Assembly: GCF_023898315.1 (NCBI RefSeq)
Contig: NC_064618.1
Span: 247,107,076-247,171,075 of the forward strand
Reading direction: 5' to 3'
From: Schistocerca nitens
Taxonomy: Eukaryota > Arthropoda > Insecta > Orthoptera > Acrididae
Length of the DNA: 64,000 nucleotides
Both the position numbers and the translations under genes were made by a program. Of this stretch, positions 1 through 11,757 are shown one piece after another. Within the stretch, counting starts at the first letter, position 1; every line of letters begins with the position of its first letter. Below the pieces are notes generated by a model. It had not been told where the DNA came from and made no database searches. It worked only from the letters and a program-made list of their open reading frames with translations.

Positions 1-1979
1 AGTAGTGAAGGCAGCAGAGGATCAAGTAGGTAAAAAGACGAGGGCTAGTAGAAATCCTTGGGTAACAGAAGAAATATTGAATTTAATTGATGAAAGGAGA
101 AAATATAAAAATGCAGTAAATGAAGCAGGCAAAAAGGAATACAAACGTCTCAAAAATGAGATCGACAGGAAGTGCAAAATGGCTAAGCAGGGATGGCTAG
201 AAGACAAATGTAAGGATGTAGAGGCTTATCTCACTAGGGGGTAAGATAGATACTGCCTACAGGAAAATTAAAGAGACCTTTCGAGATAAGAGAACCACTT
301 GTATGAACATAAAGAGCTCAGATGGAAACCCAGTTCTAAGCAAAGAAGGGAAAGCAGAAAGGTGGAAGGAGTATATAGAGGGTCTATACAAGGGCGATGT
401 ACTTGAGGACAATATTATGGAAATGGAAGAGGATGTAGATGAAGATGAAATGGGAGATACAATACTGCGTGAAGAGTTTGACAGAGCACTGAAAGACTTG
501 AGTCGAAACAAGGCCCCCGGAGTAGACAACATTCCATTGGAACTACTGACAGCCTTGGGAGAGCCAGTCCTGACAAAACTCTACCATCTGGTGAGCAAGA
601 TGTAGGAAACAGGCGAAATACCCTCAGACTTCAAGAAGAATATAGTAATTCCAATCCCAAAGAAAGCAGGTGTTGACAGATGTGAGAATTACCGAACAAT
701 CAGTTTAATGAGCCACAGCTGCAAAATACTAACACGAATTCTTTACAGACGAATGGAAAAACTAGTAGAAGCCGACCTCGGGGAAGATCAGTTTGGATTC
801 CGTAGAAATACTGGAACACGTGAGGCAATACTGACCTTACGACTTATCTTAGAAGAAAGATTAAGGAAAGGCAAACCTACGTTTCTAGCATTTGTAGACT
901 TAGAGAAAGCTTTTGACAATGTTGACTGGAATACTCTCTTTCAAATTCTGAAGGTGGCAGGGGTAAAATACAGGGAGCGAAAGGCTATTTACAATTTGTA
1001 CAGAAACCAGATGGCAGTTATAAGAGTCGAGGGGCATGAAAGGGAAGCAGTGGTTGGGAAGGGAGTAAGACAGGGTTGTAGCCTCTCCCCGATGTTATTC
1101 AATCTGTATATTGAGCAAGCAGTAAAGGAAACAAAAGAAAAATTCGGAGTAGGTATTAAAATCCATGGAGAAGAAATAAAAACTTTGAGGTTCGCCGATG
1201 ACATTGTAATTCTGTCAGAGACAGCAAAGGACTTGGAAGAGCAGTTGAACGGAATGGATAGTGTCTTGAAAGGAGGATATAAGATGAACATCAACAAAAG
1301 CAAATCGAGGATAATGGAATGTAGTCAAATTAAATCGGGTGATGCTGAGGGAATTAGATTAGGAAATGAGACACTTAAAGTAGTAAAGGAGTTTTGCTAT
1401 TTGGGGAGCAAAATAACTGATGATGGTCGAAGTAGAGAGGATATAAAATGTAGACTGGCAATGGCAAGGAAATCGTTTCTGAAGAAGAGAAATTTGTTAA
1501 CCGAGTATAGATTTAAGTGTCAGGAAGTCATTTCTGAAAGTATTTGTATGGAGTGTAGCCATGTATGGAAGTGAAACATGGACGATAAATAGTTTGGACA
1601 AGAAGAGAATAGAAGCTTTCGAAATGTGGTGCTACAGAAGAATGCTGAAGATAAAGGTGGGTAGATCACGTAACTAATAAGGAGGTATTGAATAGGATTG
1701 GGGAGAAGAGGAGTATGTGGCACAACTTGACAAAAAGGAGGGACCGGTTAGTAGGACATGTTCTGAGGCATCAATGGATCACAAATTTAGTATTGGAGGG
1801 CAGCGTGGAAGGTAAAAATCGTAGGGGGAGACCAAGAGATGAATACACTAAGCAGATTCAGAAGGACGTAGGTTGCAGTAGGTACTGGGAGATGAAGAAG
1901 CTTGCACAGGATAGAGTAGCATGGAGAGCTGCATCAAACCAGTCTCAGGACTGAAGACCACAACAACAACAACAACATA
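1..1979 (+). mobile_element. RTE-type non-LTR retrotransposon (RTE-1), continues off left edge
   Basis: This is a LINE ORF2 region followed by a short 3' end of CAA triplets (about 1963-1979), a tail style known for RTE-clade elements. The order seen is an endonuclease-RT linker, RT palm and a C-terminal domain containing a GSETW-like motif and ending in AWRAASNQSQD. A second copy in opposite orientation lies at 5867-7846 and matches almost base for base. The 5' end is outside the window or coincides with it. No target-site duplication can be tested because the left flank is missing. Confidence 0.9.
5..1954 (+). pseudogene. RTE-1 ORF2 reverse transcriptase, broken
   Basis: The RT would copy the element's RNA at a nicked target site. 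Seen directly: the palm motif FVDLEKAFDNVD near 892-927, the RQGCSLSP block near 1069-1092 and the catalytic FADD at 1191-1202. The frame is interrupted by an extra G in a G-run near 236-241, by a stop at about 603-605 where the sister copy has a tyrosine codon, and by frame loss near 1570 and 1660-1690. The endonuclease domain is not in the window. The copy cannot make a full protein. Confidence 0.88.
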
Positions 1980-2024
1980 TAAGCTGGAGCGGAGAACGTC
2001 TTCGTCAGTCCTCGTTCGGCTCAC

Positions 2025-2060
2025 CTGAAGATGGCTGGCAGTTGTCCAGCCGAAATATCG
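2025..2060 (+). other. Hammerhead-like core motif at PLE1 3' end
   Basis: CTGAAGA (2025-2031) is followed by a 6-bp stem, GGCTGG (2033-2038) with CCAGCC (2046-2051), then GAAA (2052-2055). This matches the CUGANGA, stem II, GAAA arrangement of hammerhead ribozymes, which are known in Penelope-like elements. I could not pair a convincing stem III or a cleavage triplet. Relative to the PLE1 reading frame the motif is on the opposite strand. Confidence 0.4.
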
Positions 2061-2071
2061 TGCAATGAGGT

Positions 2072-3930
2072 TTACGACAACTGGCTGCAAGCCCAAAATC
2101 TTTTTGAACAATGTCTCTGCTGCTTCTCTGCATCGAGCACTAGTTTCCATGCACTGCCCGGATAGTATCCACTATCACCAGTTAAGTTCTTCTCATTCAT
2201 TCTTATTTCAACAGCATCCTTAATAACCGAATCCCAGTATGTGGAGACACGAGACAAAATTTTTGTTTCATCAAACAGTATTTTACGTTTGTTTGTGAGA
2301 CTATGCTCTGCAATTGCCGATTTCTCCCGTTCTCTATTTTTAATATGCCAATGGTGTTCTCCACAGCAATCGGAAATGGTATGAATGGTCTGACCTATAC
2401 AATTGCTTCCACACTCACAGGGGCTATTATAAATTCCAGGGACCCTGAGGCTGAGACTGTCCTTAATAGGGCGCATCATCTCCTTAATTTTCATAGGAGG
2501 ACGAAAAATTGGTCTTATACCCCGTCTACTCAGGACTCTTTCTATTTTGTTGGATATAGCGCCACAAAAAGGAAGAACCGCAATCGGTGCTTCATCTCGT
2601 GAATGTGCAGCATTTTCACATTTCCTTTTCTTGAGAACGCTGCCTTTATCATGTGCACCATAGCCATTCTTTCGGAACATGTACTTCAGATGGTTGATTT
2701 CGGACTTCAAGTGGTCCTCGTCAGAAACCATTTTTGCTCTGTACACCAACGTATTCAAAACTGCTCTCTTATGAACAGTGTGATGGAAACTCTGTGCATT
2801 ACGGTATAAATCGGTATGTGTCGGCTTACGGTACACAGAGTGGCCGAGACACCCATCCACCTGCCATTGTACTAAAACGTCTAAGGATGGCAACCTTCCT
2901 TCCTTCTCGACAGTGAACCAGAGTTCAGATGTATGCTTTTCATGTGTTCCATGAATTGTTTCAGAGCTTGTGTGCTGTGTGGCGAGACCAGAAATGTATC
3001 GTCACCATAACGATAAAATAAGGATGGATGGAGGGGAGCCAAATTTAATGCACACTCCTCAAAATTCTCCATCAAATAGTTAGTCAGAGGTGGAGACAAT
3101 GGAGAGCCCATCGCCATACCGTCTTGTCATTTCATAAAATTTATTACCATACAAGAAGTAGGTGGTCATCATCACATGATTTTCTCAATGAACATCTGGG
3201 AATTTTTGATGTGATATTCACACTGGCCGATTATAGGAGTCATAGACTTTGTTAGATATTTGGCCAGCTTGTAGGTAGGAGTACCAATTGCACTGACAAT
3301 AGGGCTCAAGGGAACATTATCCTTGTGGATCTTCGGTAGTCCGTACAACCTGGGAATTCTAGGAGCTCGGACTTCGAGATTTTTCGTAACATCATCTGGC
3401 AGACTGGAATTCTTCAGTAGCTCCATGGTTTTCTGCTGTACGTCAAAGTTGGGTTCCGTTTAAGACATTTGTACATACTGTCCTCAAACAGTGATATTCA
3501 GTAGTATTAGGAACCACGGTGGCATTTCCTTTGCCAGCTGGTAATACGACAAGATCTTCATCTCTCCAAAGTAAACGGACCCCCTCCCTCTCCTCTCTAC
3601 TGATATTAGATCTGGGAGGCTTAGCTGAGGAAAAATGTGACTGGTAATAAGTCTCACTTCGTCGGTGTCATCCTGTGCAAGATGCCGCAGTGCCTGTTCT
3701 ACTCGACTGATAAGATCCATGATGGGTATAGTACATAGTGTAGGAGCAAAATTCAAACCTTTATTAAGGGCCGAGATGGCTCCCATGTCCACATTCTTGT
3801 CCGACAGGTTGACGACAGTGCGCACTGTTTCATATGATGACTCCCTCTGATCTTTGCATAGCTGCAAGACGCTCAAATTTCTTTGCTTGTTTAGCCGATA
3901 TATTGCTAAGATGAGCTCTTTGATGAGCAT
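2072..3930 (-). pseudogene. PLE1 RT plus GIY-YIG endonuclease, broken
   Basis: From N to C terminus on the minus strand: an N-terminal RT region (3930-3484), a block with RLYGLPKIHKDN (about 3360-3320), the MAMGSPLSPPLTNYLMENFE block (3117-3058), the catalytic YGDD at 2998-3009 and a Cys-containing linker. The endonuclease starts with GIY at 2429-2437 and CIGQT follows, so the YIG box is degenerate. The C-terminal region has AEHSLTNK and STYWDSVIK motifs. Stops and frameshifts near 3480, 3130-3170 and 2890 break it. It is a decayed relative of the better preserved plus copy at 8260-9450. Confidence 0.82.
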
Positions 3931-4024
3931 CCTTCGTCATATCGACCCACTCCCAGTCAAACGGTGAGAGAACTGTAGATAACAAAAAGATGTCAACTAT
4001 ATAAACTTAGTGCATTAAAATCTA

Positions 4025-5440
4025 CACTCCTGGAAATGGAAAAAAGAACACATTGACACCGGTGTGTCAGACCCACCATACTTGCTCCGGACACTGCGAG
4101 AGGGCTGTACAAGCAATGATCACACGCACGGCACAGCGGACACACCAGGAACCGCGGTGTTGGCCGTCGAATGGCGCTAGCTGCGCAGCATTTGTGCACC
4201 GCCGCCGTCAGTGTCAGCCAGTTTGCCGTGGCATACGGAGCTCCATCGCAGTCTTTAACACTGGTAGCATGCCGCGACAGCGTGGACGTGAACCGTATGT
4301 GCAGTTGACGGACTTTGAGCGAGGGCGTATAGTGGGCATGCGGGAGGCCGGGTGGACGTACCGCCGAATTGCTCAACACGTGGGGCGTGAGGTCTCCACA
4401 GTACATCGATGTTGTCGCCAGTGGTCGGCGGAAGGTGCACGTGCCCGTCGACCTGGGACCGGACCGCAGCGACGCACGGATGCACGCCAAGACCGTAGGA
4501 TCCTACGCAGTGCCGTAGGGGACCACACCGCCACTTCCCAGCAAATTAGGGACACTGTTGCTCCTGGGGTATTGGCGAGGACCATTCGCAACCGTCTCCA
4601 TGAAGCTGGGCTACGGTCCCGCACACCGTTAGGCCGTCTTCCGCTCACACCCCAACATCGTGCAGCCCGCCTCCAGTGGTGTCGCGACAGGCGTGAATGG
4701 AGGGACGAATGGAGACGTGTCGTCTTCAGCGATGAGAGTCGCTTCTGCCTTGGTGCCAATGATGGTCGTATGCGTGTTTGGCGCCGTGCAGGTGAGCGCC
4801 ACAATCAGGACTGCATACGACCGAGGCACACAGGGCCAACACCCGGCATCATGGTGTGGGGAGCGATCTCCTACACTGGCCGTACACCACTGGTGATCGT
4901 CGAGGGGACACTGAATAGTGCACGGTACATCCAAACCGTCATCGAACCCATCGTTCTACCATTCCTAGACCGGCAAGGGAACTTGCTGTTCCAACAGGAC
5001 AATGCACGTCCGCATGTATCCCGTGCCACCCAACGTGCTCTAGAAGGTCAAATACCCTGGCCAGCAAGATCTCCGGATCTGTCCCCCATTGAGCATGTTT
5101 GGGACTGGATGAAGCGTCGTCTCACGCGGTCTGCACGTCCAGCACGAATGCTGGTCCAACTGAGGCGCCAGGTGGAAATGGCATGGCAAGCCGTTCCACA
5201 GGACTACATCCAGCATCTCTACGATCGTCTCCATGGGAGAATAGCAGCCTGCATTGCTGCGAAAGGTGGATATACACTGTACTAGTGCCGAAATTGTGCA
5301 TGCTCTGTTGCCTGTGTCTATGTGCCTGTGGTTCTGTCAGTGTGATCATGTGATGTATCTGACCCCAGGAATGTGTCAATAAAGTTTCCCCTTCCTGGGA
5401 CAATGAATTCACGGTGTTCTTATTTCAATTTCCAGGAGTG
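4025..5440 (+). mobile_element. Tc1-type DNA transposon (Tc1-A), apparently complete
   Basis: The ends are inverted: CACTCCTGGAAATG at 4025 and its near complement CAATTTCCAGGAGTG ending at 5440. Both ends are flanked by TA (4023-4024 and 5441-5442), the target duplication of Tc1/mariner elements. The element is 1416 bp and holds one long transposase ORF. It interrupts PLE1: the Penelope sequence resumes on each side in the same orientation. Its GC and CpG content is far higher than the flanks. Confidence 0.95.
4269..5285 (+). CDS. Tc1-family transposase, uninterrupted
   Basis: The start is the ATG at 4269 (MPRQRGREP), giving 338 residues, normal for Tc1 transposases; the frame is open upstream to about 4053 but has no other ATG. 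Two helix-turn-helix regions occupy roughly residues 11-50 and 70-115. The catalytic acidic residues appear in FSDESRF (D155), FQQDNARPH (D244) and SPDLSPIEHVWD (E275). The protein would bind the inverted ends and cut and paste the element at TA. Spacing between D244 and E275 is 30 residues, against 34 in canonical DD34E enzymes, so this copy may carry a small deletion despite its open frame. Activity is not shown. Confidence 0.9.
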   Translation: MPRQRGREPYVQLTDFERGRIVGMREAGWTYRRIAQHVGREVSTVHRCCRQWSAEGARARRPGTGPQRRTDARQDRRILRSAVGDHTATSQQIRDTVAPGVLARTIRNRLHEAGLRSRTPLGRLPLTPQHRAARLQWCRDRREWRDEWRRVVFSDESRFCLGANDGRMRVWRRAGERHNQDCIRPRHTGPTPGIMVWGAISYTGRTPLVIVEGTLNSARYIQTVIEPIVLPFLDRQGNLLFQQDNARPHVSRATQRALEGQIPWPARSPDLSPIEHVWDWMKRRLTRSARPARMLVQLRRQVEMAWQAVPQDYIQHLYDRLHGRIAACIAAKGGYTLY

Positions 5441-5853
5441 TAGTTTGTACCTTGTGTGCCGTAACCTTTCTTTGACGCTCACGCAGCTTGTCTTCTGTAA
5501 TATATTCTTCACTCCAACCGACTTGATAAGATGTTTATCCACAGCGACCTCAGGCACAATCTCCTTATCACGACAGTGTTGCAGAAATGCATAATTACCC
5601 CACTACTGTGTATATTTGATGTGCAGCTTCTCCAGTTGACGAACCTGGCGTGCGATGTCCTCCCCATAGAGGAAAGATATATGAGAACAAAGTCTTTCAC
5701 GATGGCACTTATATGTAAAACATTCTCGGTTTTCCTGCCACGTCAATTCAGGATAAAATCTCAAGCTTTCAATGATAGGCTCCACCGTCATCGTCAGGAG
5801 CAAGTGACTGTCTTCACTGCTGCTGTGCCGAAGATCCACAAGGATAATGTTGC

Positions 5854-5866
5854 CTTGAGACTTATA
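5854..5866. repeat. Target-site duplication of RTE-2, left copy
   Basis: CTTGAGACTTATA here is repeated exactly at 7847-7859. The 13-bp pair brackets RTE-2 and the Penelope frame continues across it. Confidence 0.92.
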
Positions 5867-7846
5867 TTGTTGTTGCTGTTGTTGTTGTGGTCTTCAGTCC
5901 TGAGACTGGTTTGATGCAGCTCTCCATGCTGCCCTATCCTGTGCAAGCTCCTTCATCTCCCAGTACTTACTGCAACCTACGTCCTTCTGAATCTGCTTAG
6001 TGTATTCATCTCTTGGTCTCGCTCTACGATTTTTGCCCTCCACGCTGCCCTCCAATGCTAAATTTGTGAACCCTTGATGCCTCAGAACATGTCCTATCAA
6101 CCAGTCCCTTCTTCTTGTCAAGTTGTGCCACAAATTCCTCTTCTCCCCAATTCTATTCAGTACCTCCTCATTAGTTATGTGATCTACCCATCTAATCTTC
6201 AGCATTCTTCTGCAGCACCACATTTTGAATGCTTCTATTCTCTTCTTGTCCAAACTATTTATCGCCCATGTTTCACTTCCATACATGGCTACAATCCATA
6301 CAAATACTTTCATAAACGACTTCCTGACACTTAAATCTATACTCGATGTTAACAAATTTCTCTTCTTCAGAAATGCTTTCCTTGCCATTGCCAGTCTACA
6401 TTTTATATCCTCTCTACTTCAACCATCATCAGTTATTTTGCTCCCCAAATAGCAAAACTCCTTTACTACTTTAAGTGTCTCATTTCCTAATCTAATTCCC
6501 TCGGCATCACCCGATTTAATTTGACTACATTCCATTATCCTCATTTTGCTTTTGTTGATGTTCATCTTATAGACTCCTTTCAAGACACTGTCCATTGTGT
6601 TCAACTGCTCTTCCAAGTCCTTTGCTGTCTCTGACAGAATTACAATGTCATCGGCGAACCTCAAAGTTTTTACTTCTTCTCCATGAATTTTAATACCTAC
6701 TCCGAATTTTTCTTTTGTTTCCTTTACTGCTTGCTCAATATACAGATTGAATAACATCGGGGAGAGGCTACAACCCTGTCTCACTCCTTTCCCAACCACT
6801 GCTTCCCTTTCATGCCCCTCGACTCTTATAACTGCCATCTGGTTTCTGTACAAATTGTAAATAGCCTTTCGCTCCCTGTATTTTACCCCTGCCACCTTTA
6901 GAATTTGAAAGGGAGTATTCTAGTCAACATTGTCAAAAGCTTTCTCTAAGTCTACAAATGTTAGAAATGTAGGTTTGCCTTTCCTTAATCTTTCTTCTAA
7001 GATACGTCGTATGGTCAGTATTGCCTCACGTGTTCCAACATTTCTACGGAATCCAAACTGATCTTCCCCGAGGGCATCTTCTATCAGTTTTTCCATTCGC
7101 CTGCAAAGAATTTGCGTTAGTATTTTGCAGCTGTGACTTATTAAACTGATAGTTCGGTAATTTTCACATCTGTCAACAACTGCTTTCTTTGGGATTGGAA
7201 TTATTATATTCTTCTTGAAGTCTGAGGGTATTTCGCCTGTCTCATACATCTTGCTCACCAGATGGTAGAGTTTTGTCATGACTGGCTCTCCCAAGGCCAT
7301 CAGTAGTTCTAATGGAATGTTGTCTACTCCCGGAGCCTTGTTTCGACTCAGGTCTTTCAGTGCTCTGTCAAACTCTTTACGCAATATCATATCTCCCATT
7401 TCATCTTCATCTACATCCTCTTCCATTTCCATAATATTGTCCTCAAGTACAGCACCCTTGTATAGACCCTCTATATACTCCTTCCACCTTTCTGCTTTCC
7501 ATTCTTTGCTTAGAACTGGGTTTCCATCTGAGCTCTCAATATTCATACAAGTGGTTCTCTTTTTCTCCAAAGGTCTCTTTAATTTTCCTGTAGGCAGTAT
7601 TTATCTTACCCCTAGTGAGATAAGCCTCTACATCCTTACATTTGTCCTCTAGCCATCCCTGCTTAGCCATTTTGCACTTCCTGTCGATCTCATTTTTGAG
7701 ACGTTTGTATTCCTTTTTTCCTGCTTCATTTATTGCATTTTTATATTTTCTCCTTTCATCAATTAAATTCCATATTTCTTCTGTTACCCAAGGATTTCTA
7801 CTAGCCCTCGTCTTTTTACCTATTTTATCCTCTGCTGCCTTCAATA
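5867..7846 (-). mobile_element. RTE-type LINE (RTE-2), 5'-truncated insertion in PLE1
   Basis: On the minus strand the element runs from 7846 to 5867, ending in a TTG/CAA triplet tail at 5867-5890. It is bounded by a perfect 13-bp TSD and lies within PLE1, so it is younger than PLE1. The 5' truncation falls in the linker before the RT. The RT domain and 3' tail are very similar to RTE-1. Confidence 0.95.
5894..7844 (-). pseudogene. RTE-2 ORF2 reverse transcriptase, broken
   Basis: Four open blocks (7844-7536, 7570-6920, 6895-6419, 6388-5894) together read from the pre-RT linker to the C-terminal AWRAASNQSQD. The catalytic FADD is at 6647-6658. The breaks are a frameshift near 7540-7570, an in-frame stop near 6917 where RTE-1 has a Trp codon, and a stop near 6417. 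The C-terminal block has GSETWAINSLDKKRIEAF. Few lesions suggest a fairly young copy that is nevertheless inactive. Confidence 0.88.
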
Positions 7847-7859
7847 CTTGAGACTTATA
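7847..7859. repeat. Target-site duplication of RTE-2, right copy
   Basis: Exact copy of the 13 bases at 5854-5866. Confidence 0.92.
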
Positions 7860-8259
7860 GTCAGTGCAATTGGTTCTCCTACCGACAAGCTGGCCAAATA
7901 CCTAACAAAGTCGATGACTTACAGTCGGCCGGTGTGAACATCACATAAAAAACTCCCAGATGTTCATTGAGAAAATCAAAAAGATTACAGTTAGTCCAAA
8001 TGACATTTTCGTCAGCCTGGATGTGGCATCACTGTTTACAAAAGTTCCTGTGGAGAACGCTTTGAAAATGCTAGCGGATCTTTTTCCTCCTGAAACTATA
8101 AAGTTGTTCCGACTTGTGGTGAAGACCACCTACTTCTTGTAAGGTAATAAATTTTATGAAATGACGGACGGCATGGCAATGGGCTCTCTGTTGTCTCCAT
8201 CACTGGCTAACTTTTTATGGAGAATTTTGAGCAATGTGCATTAAGTTGATGATACATTT

Positions 8260-9450
8260 ATGGTCTGGCCACACGGCGCAGAAGCTCTGAAACAAATCAG
8301 AGTACACACAAAAAGCATACATCCGAACACCTGGTTCACTGTCACGATGGAGAAGGAAGTAAGGTTGCCATTCTTAGACATTTTAGCACGACGGGTGGAC
8401 GGGCATCTCGACCACTCTGTGTACCTTAAGCCGACACATAACAATTTATACCTTAATGCACAGAGTTTCCATCTCCCTGTTCAGAAGAGAGCCGTTTTGA
8501 ACACTTTGGTATACAGAGGAAAAACGGTTTCTGACAAGAACCACTTGAAGTCAAAAATTAACCATCTGAAGTACATGCTCCAAAAGAATGGCTACGGTGT
8601 ACATGATATAAAGGCAGCATTCTCCAACAAAAGGAAACGTGAAAATGCTGCACACTCACAGGATGAAACACCAATTGCAGTCCTTCCATTCTGTGGCTCT
8701 ATATCCAGCAAAATAGGAAGATTCCTGGGTAGACAGGGTATAAGACCAATTTTTTGTCGTCCTAAGAGAATTAAGGAGATGATGCGCCCTTTTAAGGACA
8801 GTCTCAGGGTCCCTGGAATTTATAATAGCCTTTATGAGTGTGGAAGCAATTATATAGATCAGACCATTCATACAGTTTCTGACCACGGTCCAGAATACCA
8901 AAGGCATATTAAAAACAGAGAACTGGAGAAATCAACAATTGCGGAGCACAGCATCACGAACAAACATAAAATACTGTTCAATCAAACAAAAATTTTGTCC
9001 CATGCCTCCACATACTGGGATTATGTTATTAAGGAGACTGTTGAAATAAGAATGAGCGAGAAGAACTTTAACCGTGCTAGCGGATACTATTTGAGCAGTG
9101 CATGGAAACGAGCGCTCGATGCACAGAAGCAGCAGAGACGAGACATTCCTTCCAAGGTTTACGTTCCAACGGAATTGGTGGCACCACCAGCGCAAACATT
9201 GACACCGTCTGCGGCAGCAGTACATAATCGTCGACCAATCACAAGTCGTCCACGGGCTATACAAGGCCAACACAGCATCAGTGAAGACAATCAGTTCCTC
9301 CTGATGACGACGATGGAGGCTATTGTCAAAAGCTTGAGATTTTATCCCGAATTGACACAGCAAGAAAACCGAGAAAGTTTTACATATAAGTGCCATCGTG
9401 TAAGACTTCATTCTCATAAGACATTTTCTATGACATTCAATGGTTCATGA
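8260..9450 (+). pseudogene. PLE1 RT C-terminus and GIY-YIG endonuclease
   Basis: A 396-codon open stretch that lacks most of the RT. Just upstream in other frames are MAMGSLLSPSLANFL (about 8169-8213) and the catalytic VDD (8245-8253). Within the open stretch are KEVRLPFLDILARRVDG, a basic linker with KRKRENAAH, and the endonuclease from GIY (8815-8823) to YIDQT (about 8851-8865), where the Gly of YIG is replaced by Asp. The IKNRELEKSTIAEHS and STYWDYVIK motifs follow. The last ~60 codons belong to the repeated terminal segment. It cannot be complete because its N-terminal half is missing. Confidence 0.8.
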
Positions 9451-11757
9451 TTTCCACTTTGTTTCCATCAGCAGGCACTACAGGTACTGTGTTTAATACA
9501 GCTCTTTCTCATGGACACCGAACGAATTAAAAGCTCCAATGAAACGACCGAATTTTCACTGTGTGTTTGGCATTGCTGGGCTACCAAATTGCACATAGGA
9601 TGAGCCATAAATGAAGGTATAGGCTATCAGCTCATTCCGCAAGTTGCCCAAGCAAGTATTTGAATCTGGATTTTCAGAGGGCTACAGAATCGTGCTTACA
9701 CACTGGAAACCTGTGTTCGTATTTCTCATGCACATCAAACTCATTTTGGCACTTTTGAACTTGACACCCTTTATGCAACAAACACAAAATTATACAGTGC
9801 TTTTTGAGAAGTTAAAGGAGACTACGTTCATAAAGAAGTGGTAATTTTTTCTGCGCAAAATATTTAGAATTACTGTAGCCACAGTCCAGTAAAATTTAAC
9901 AATAAAAAACTGCATTCTTGGCTTTGTCCCTATTTGATTACCAGCACATTGATTAAATAACAAATTGGTGCCATTTACACAACTAGGCACTATGTACTCC
10001 ATGATCCCAAGACCAAAATATAGATGCAACCAAAGCTAATACTTTTAACTATCTGCTACCGATATTCCAGTTTGTCACATTACTTTGATTGCTTAAGCAC
10101 TTTACATATCTTTGCTGCTTTAGAGGATATACTGTCACAGGATTTTACAAAAATAGGTCGAATACCTGAACACCTAATTAAACTTTCTACTAAGCATTTT
10201 TTGCAGCCTCATTTTGGAATCATATTTCAGCTGCTTCACTATGTTTTGGCTTAAACAAAAGTCACATCAATGTTTTAGATTATATGTAAAAGTCAACTCA
10301 GGATGGTGCACATTATATGCTAGTGGTTGAAGGATTTGTTTCATGACCCATTTATAGTAGTAAGTAAGTAAGTAAGTACGGTGGGGCTAGGATAATTTTA
10401 ATGAGACACATATACCTCAATTTAGATTCTATTTTACCACCTCAATTTTATTGCATCTTCCATTCATGACACTACCAGCAACAGAAGGTTTAATATCAAC
10501 ATTCTGCAATCCTGTACAACATAAGACAAGTCCAACAACAACATAGGCACAAATTTGATAGCTTATCCCAGTTATCCGAAAAGGGAAAGGTGACCTACAG
10601 TTTAACATGGAATCTGAACCAAGTGTCATTTTCCCCAGTTGTATAACTGGAATAGGTTAGGGGCACACAAGTTGCCACACTGGTGTCTAATTGAAATACT
10701 TGCTCCGAGTCACATGAAATTATTAGTATTTGCCCTTTTTTTTAAATTGCACAAAATCCTGTAATATTCTAAATATCAATATCAGTATAATCTAATTCAT
10801 CATATAAAAATTCTAAGCATTTCCAATTTCTCTTCCAACTTCAGTGTCCTGCTAGTACGAAATTCAGGCAATTATTACAGTACATGGAGTTATTTTCATT
10901 GTTGCATATACTTTAGCCTACAGCAATAAAATTGGACACTGGTTCATAGGCTATGTCTTATGCTGTCTTGCATATTTATTCAATGGCACACAAGCATCAA
11001 TTTTACTTTTGAGATTCGTGAAAGCTACAGATTGATCTGCGAAACCCGTCAATGCTTTCCCAATAGTGATGCACAGTTTGGCATTATTTTCTCCATTGTT
11101 GTCCACAGAGCAACATAAAAATTTCATTTCTACATTGTACAAAATATGATGGGTTCATTGTTGAAGATAGAACTTGAGGACTCCCACAGCTAATAGTCTT
11201 CTCATGGCCGGAGTGAAAAAGCTGAAAGTTAGTGACACAGAAATATGAGTACTTTAAAACACTGTATGTTATCAGCAATCTGTGCCAAATAACGCCTGCA
11301 CTAATTTTTGAATGTTTTTCACTTGTGTGTCATTTCTGCTGGTGTACAAGAAAATGTTTCACTCGAAGTTGTAAATGTTATCAGTGAAAATGAGCACTGT
11401 TTCAGAGTGCATTTTATAAGTATCTAGAACTCTGCACTAACGAAACCCTATTATTGTTCAAATTGTAATCATCTTTTAAACAGTTTCTTTCATTAAAAGT
11501 GATGTATGTTTGGAATAAAACCCATTTACAAGATGACTTTCAGACTAACTGTGGTTTCGATTATAAAGTTTTTAACTGTTGGATTGCAACAACAGAAACT
11601 GTTTTCAAAAAAGAAATAGTGACACAGAGGCAACACTCGTGAAGATTTCATTGGAGCTACTTGACCACTGGTACTGAAGGCCACATCCATTCCTCTGGTT
11701 TTGCAACTACATGTTGTACTGTTCACAAGAATGCCTTCTAATATGACGTGATTTTAA
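9423..11757. other. Unassigned AT-rich DNA
   Basis: I recognise no coding domain, repeat family or RNA gene. A short (GTAA)n run lies at about 10358-10378. The ORFs here are short and lack recognisable motifs. The stretch is downstream of the minus-strand RS-protein exons, so it could hold intron or unrecognised exons of that gene. Confidence 0.5.

Larger units (their letters stand above)
1980..5822 (-). mobile_element. Penelope-like element PLE1, minus copy, split by a Tc1
   Basis: On the minus strand the element runs from about 5822 to about 1980, interrupted by the Tc1 at 4025-5440. It carries an RT and then a GIY-YIG endonuclease, the domain order that defines Penelope-like elements. Its 5' part (5822 to 5445) continues in sense across the Tc1 site to 4022. 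The 5' start abuts the plus-strand copy of the same family head-to-head near 5823. The 3' boundary at the RTE-1 tail is approximate. Confidence 0.85.
5823..9422 (+). mobile_element. Penelope-like element PLE1, plus copy, split by RTE-2
   Basis: The plus copy begins inside the RT (KIHKDN at about 5829-5846), so it is 5'-truncated, and is joined head-to-head to the minus copy. It is interrupted by RTE-2 (5867-7846) and resumes at 7860 exactly where the Penelope frame left off. Its 3' part (9240-9420) repeats the sequence found at the 5' start of the minus copy (5822 to about 5690), consistent with terminal repeats (pLTRs) known in Penelope elements. Confidence 0.85.

Noticed and set aside
1980..2060. 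A TSD for RTE-1
   Set aside because: The left flank of RTE-1 is outside the window, so no duplication can be tested.
4373..4934. Long minus-strand ORFs within Tc1-A
   Set aside because: They are antisense shadows of the GC-rich transposase gene.
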